From Sphingomonas lycopersici (GTDB lineage Bacteria; Pseudomonadota; Alphaproteobacteria; Sphingomonadales; Sphingomonadaceae), in contig NZ_JANFAU010000007.1 of NCBI RefSeq assembly GCF_026130605.1, positions 1-64,000 of the forward strand: 64,000 nt of DNA, in the 5' to 3' direction. The position numbers were made by a program, and so were the translations under genes. Of this stretch, positions 63,242 through 64,000 are shown one piece after another. How positions within the stretch are numbered: the stretch's first letter is position 1; each line of letters begins with the position of its first letter. Under the pieces are notes generated by a model. That model did no database searches. It saw only the letters and a program-made list of their open reading frames with translations, and was not told the origin of the DNA.

Positions 63242-63904
63242 CTAAGCCGCCAGCGGGAAGCGCAGCAGGCGGTTCTCCACTGGCACCAAAGCCTCCGCGG
63301 GCGCACCGATCGCGCGCGCGATCTCGCTGTGGGTGGCGTCGAGCCCGCCGGTCAGCGCGCCGAATGCCGGGAGCAGCAATTTGCGCCCGCTGGCGACGAA
63401 ACACCGTCGCGCGACGAGCCGTCCGCGCACCCGAATGCGCAATTGCGGGTGGAAATGCCCCGACAGCTCGGGGCGCATCTCGGCGGGATCGGCCTGGTGG
63501 CGTAGCACGAGGCCGTCGATCACCGCTTCCTCGACCACCGTGCCGCCGCAGCGATCGGCGTCGATCGGATCGTGGTTGCCGGTGATCCACGTCCAGCGCG
63601 CCCGCGTCATCAGCGCGTGCAGCATCGCCCGCGCCGCGTCGGGCAGCCGCCCACCGCCGCGCGCATCGTGGAAACTGTCGCCCAGGCACCAGATTTCGCG
63701 CGCCGCGGTCGCGGTTGCCAGCGCGGCGAGATCGGTCAGCGTGGCGAGCGAATCATAAGGCGGGAGCATCTGCCCCGCGCCGGCGAAATAGCTTGCCTTT
63801 TCGAGGTGCAGATCGGCGACGAGCAAGGCCGCGCGCGCCGGCCAGAACAATGCGCCCTGCGGCAGCGCGACGAGCTCGTGGCCGGCGAACGAAAAGGGAA
63901 CCAT
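63242..63904 (-). CDS. pdeM: Ligase-associated DNA damage response endonuclease PdeM
   Basis: A 220-residue metallophosphatase. Metal-binding motifs: DLHLE (about 31-35), GDSFHD (about 75-80), GNHD (about 109-112) and GHFHPQ (about 148-153). PdeM is usually encoded with Lhr-like helicase and ligase genes. The gene start is the ATG giving MVPFSFAGHEL; the partner genes would lie past the right edge. Confidence 0.88.
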   Translation of the reverse strand: MVPFSFAGHELVALPQGALFWPARAALLVADLHLEKASYFAGAGQMLPPYDSLATLTDLAALATATAAREIWCLGDSFHDARGGGRLPDAARAMLHALMTRARWTWITGNHDPIDADRCGGTVVEEAVIDGLVLRHQADPAEMRPELSGHFHPQLRIRVRGRLVARRCFVASGRKLLLPAFGALTGGLDATHSEIARAIGAPAEALVPVENRLLRFPLAA

Positions 63905-63972
63905 GACGCCGCCATGCCGCAGCGCGGGGGTGGGATCAACTGGGTTGGGAAGCGATTGGCGCAAGCAATAGC

Positions 63973-64000
63973 GTCATGCCGGGCTCGAACCGGCATCCAG
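63973..64000. repeat. Partial hairpin repeat at right edge
   Basis: GTCATGCCGGGCTCGAACCG, then GGCATCCAG; same type as 44911-44993, cut by the window end. Confidence 0.6.

Noticed and set aside
63887..63901. A second GAAC-N7-GAAC (LexA-type) match at the pdeM start
   Set aside because: It lies inside codons 2-6 of pdeM rather than in a promoter, and about one such match is expected by chance in this window.

Overview
The window is a GC-rich, densely coding piece of an alphaproteobacterial chromosome, most likely from the Sphingomonadaceae (Sphingomonas or a close relative). This is inferred from content, not from a database match. The evidence is the PEPxxWA-type C-terminal sorting signal, the RibBX variant of RibBA, a GTTC-N7-GTTC LexA-type box, the alphaproteobacterial origin gene order (dnaQ-coaE-aroE-maf-DUF299 | hemE), MetX/MetW, COQ9, MmcB, DUF1491 and DUF3576 genes, and the sphingomonad-style hairpin repeats between genes. 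No phage, insertion sequence, CRISPR array or obvious island is visible; this is core chromosome.

Layout. 0.2-8.2 kb: a PilZ protein, prs, gltX, a TonB protein, then a riboflavin operon ribD-ribE-ribBX-ribH plus a small membrane protein. 8.2-13.1 kb: an Old Yellow Enzyme reductase, an EamA exporter, a COQ9 protein and feoAB with a Fur-like box. 13.1-19.5 kb: ssb, an HWE histidine kinase facing a single-domain response regulator, metX-metW, hisC and tyrC. 19.5-25.8 kb: an acyltransferase, a YdcF protein and ftsEX on the minus strand, then a zinc-ribbon protein, tRNA-Leu(GAG), a PEP-CTERM protein, an L,D-transpeptidase and a CAP protein. 25.8-34.2 kb: msrB, a class A penicillin-binding protein, YgjP and YcgN family proteins, a SCO protein, an ankyrin protein, mmcB with a LexA-type box, a SleB-type hydrolase, DUF1491, a thioesterase, ptsN and hpf.

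Origin region. Minus-strand genes dnaQ-coaE-aroE-maf-DUF299 end at 37786 and hemE starts on the plus strand at 38092. The roughly 300 bases between them hold four DnaA-box-like 9-mers, four GANTC sites and an AT-rich stretch beside hemE, matching the hemE/DUF299 origin known from Caulobacter and Rickettsia. To the right lie hemE, hemJ, rho, a TerC protein, lolA, xth and a true GTP cyclohydrolase II (ribA). Then come leuS-lptE-holA facing parB-parA-rsmG-mnmG-mnmE, with two parS sites, and finally ftsK, a UbiH-type hydroxylase and pdeM.

Themes. Riboflavin synthesis is split: the ribBX product lacks the GTP cyclohydrolase II zinc cysteines, and the intact enzyme is encoded 36 kb away, so the two loci together complete the pathway. 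Chromosome replication and segregation functions (oriC, parABS, ftsK, dnaQ, holA, ssb, ftsEX) are concentrated around the origin. Several families of dispersed hairpin repeats fill most intergenic gaps; one of them seems to supply the start region of ribD, and another ends in an intrinsic terminator after rho. I found no clearly undescribed multi-gene system; the repeat families and the origin are the strongest leads.
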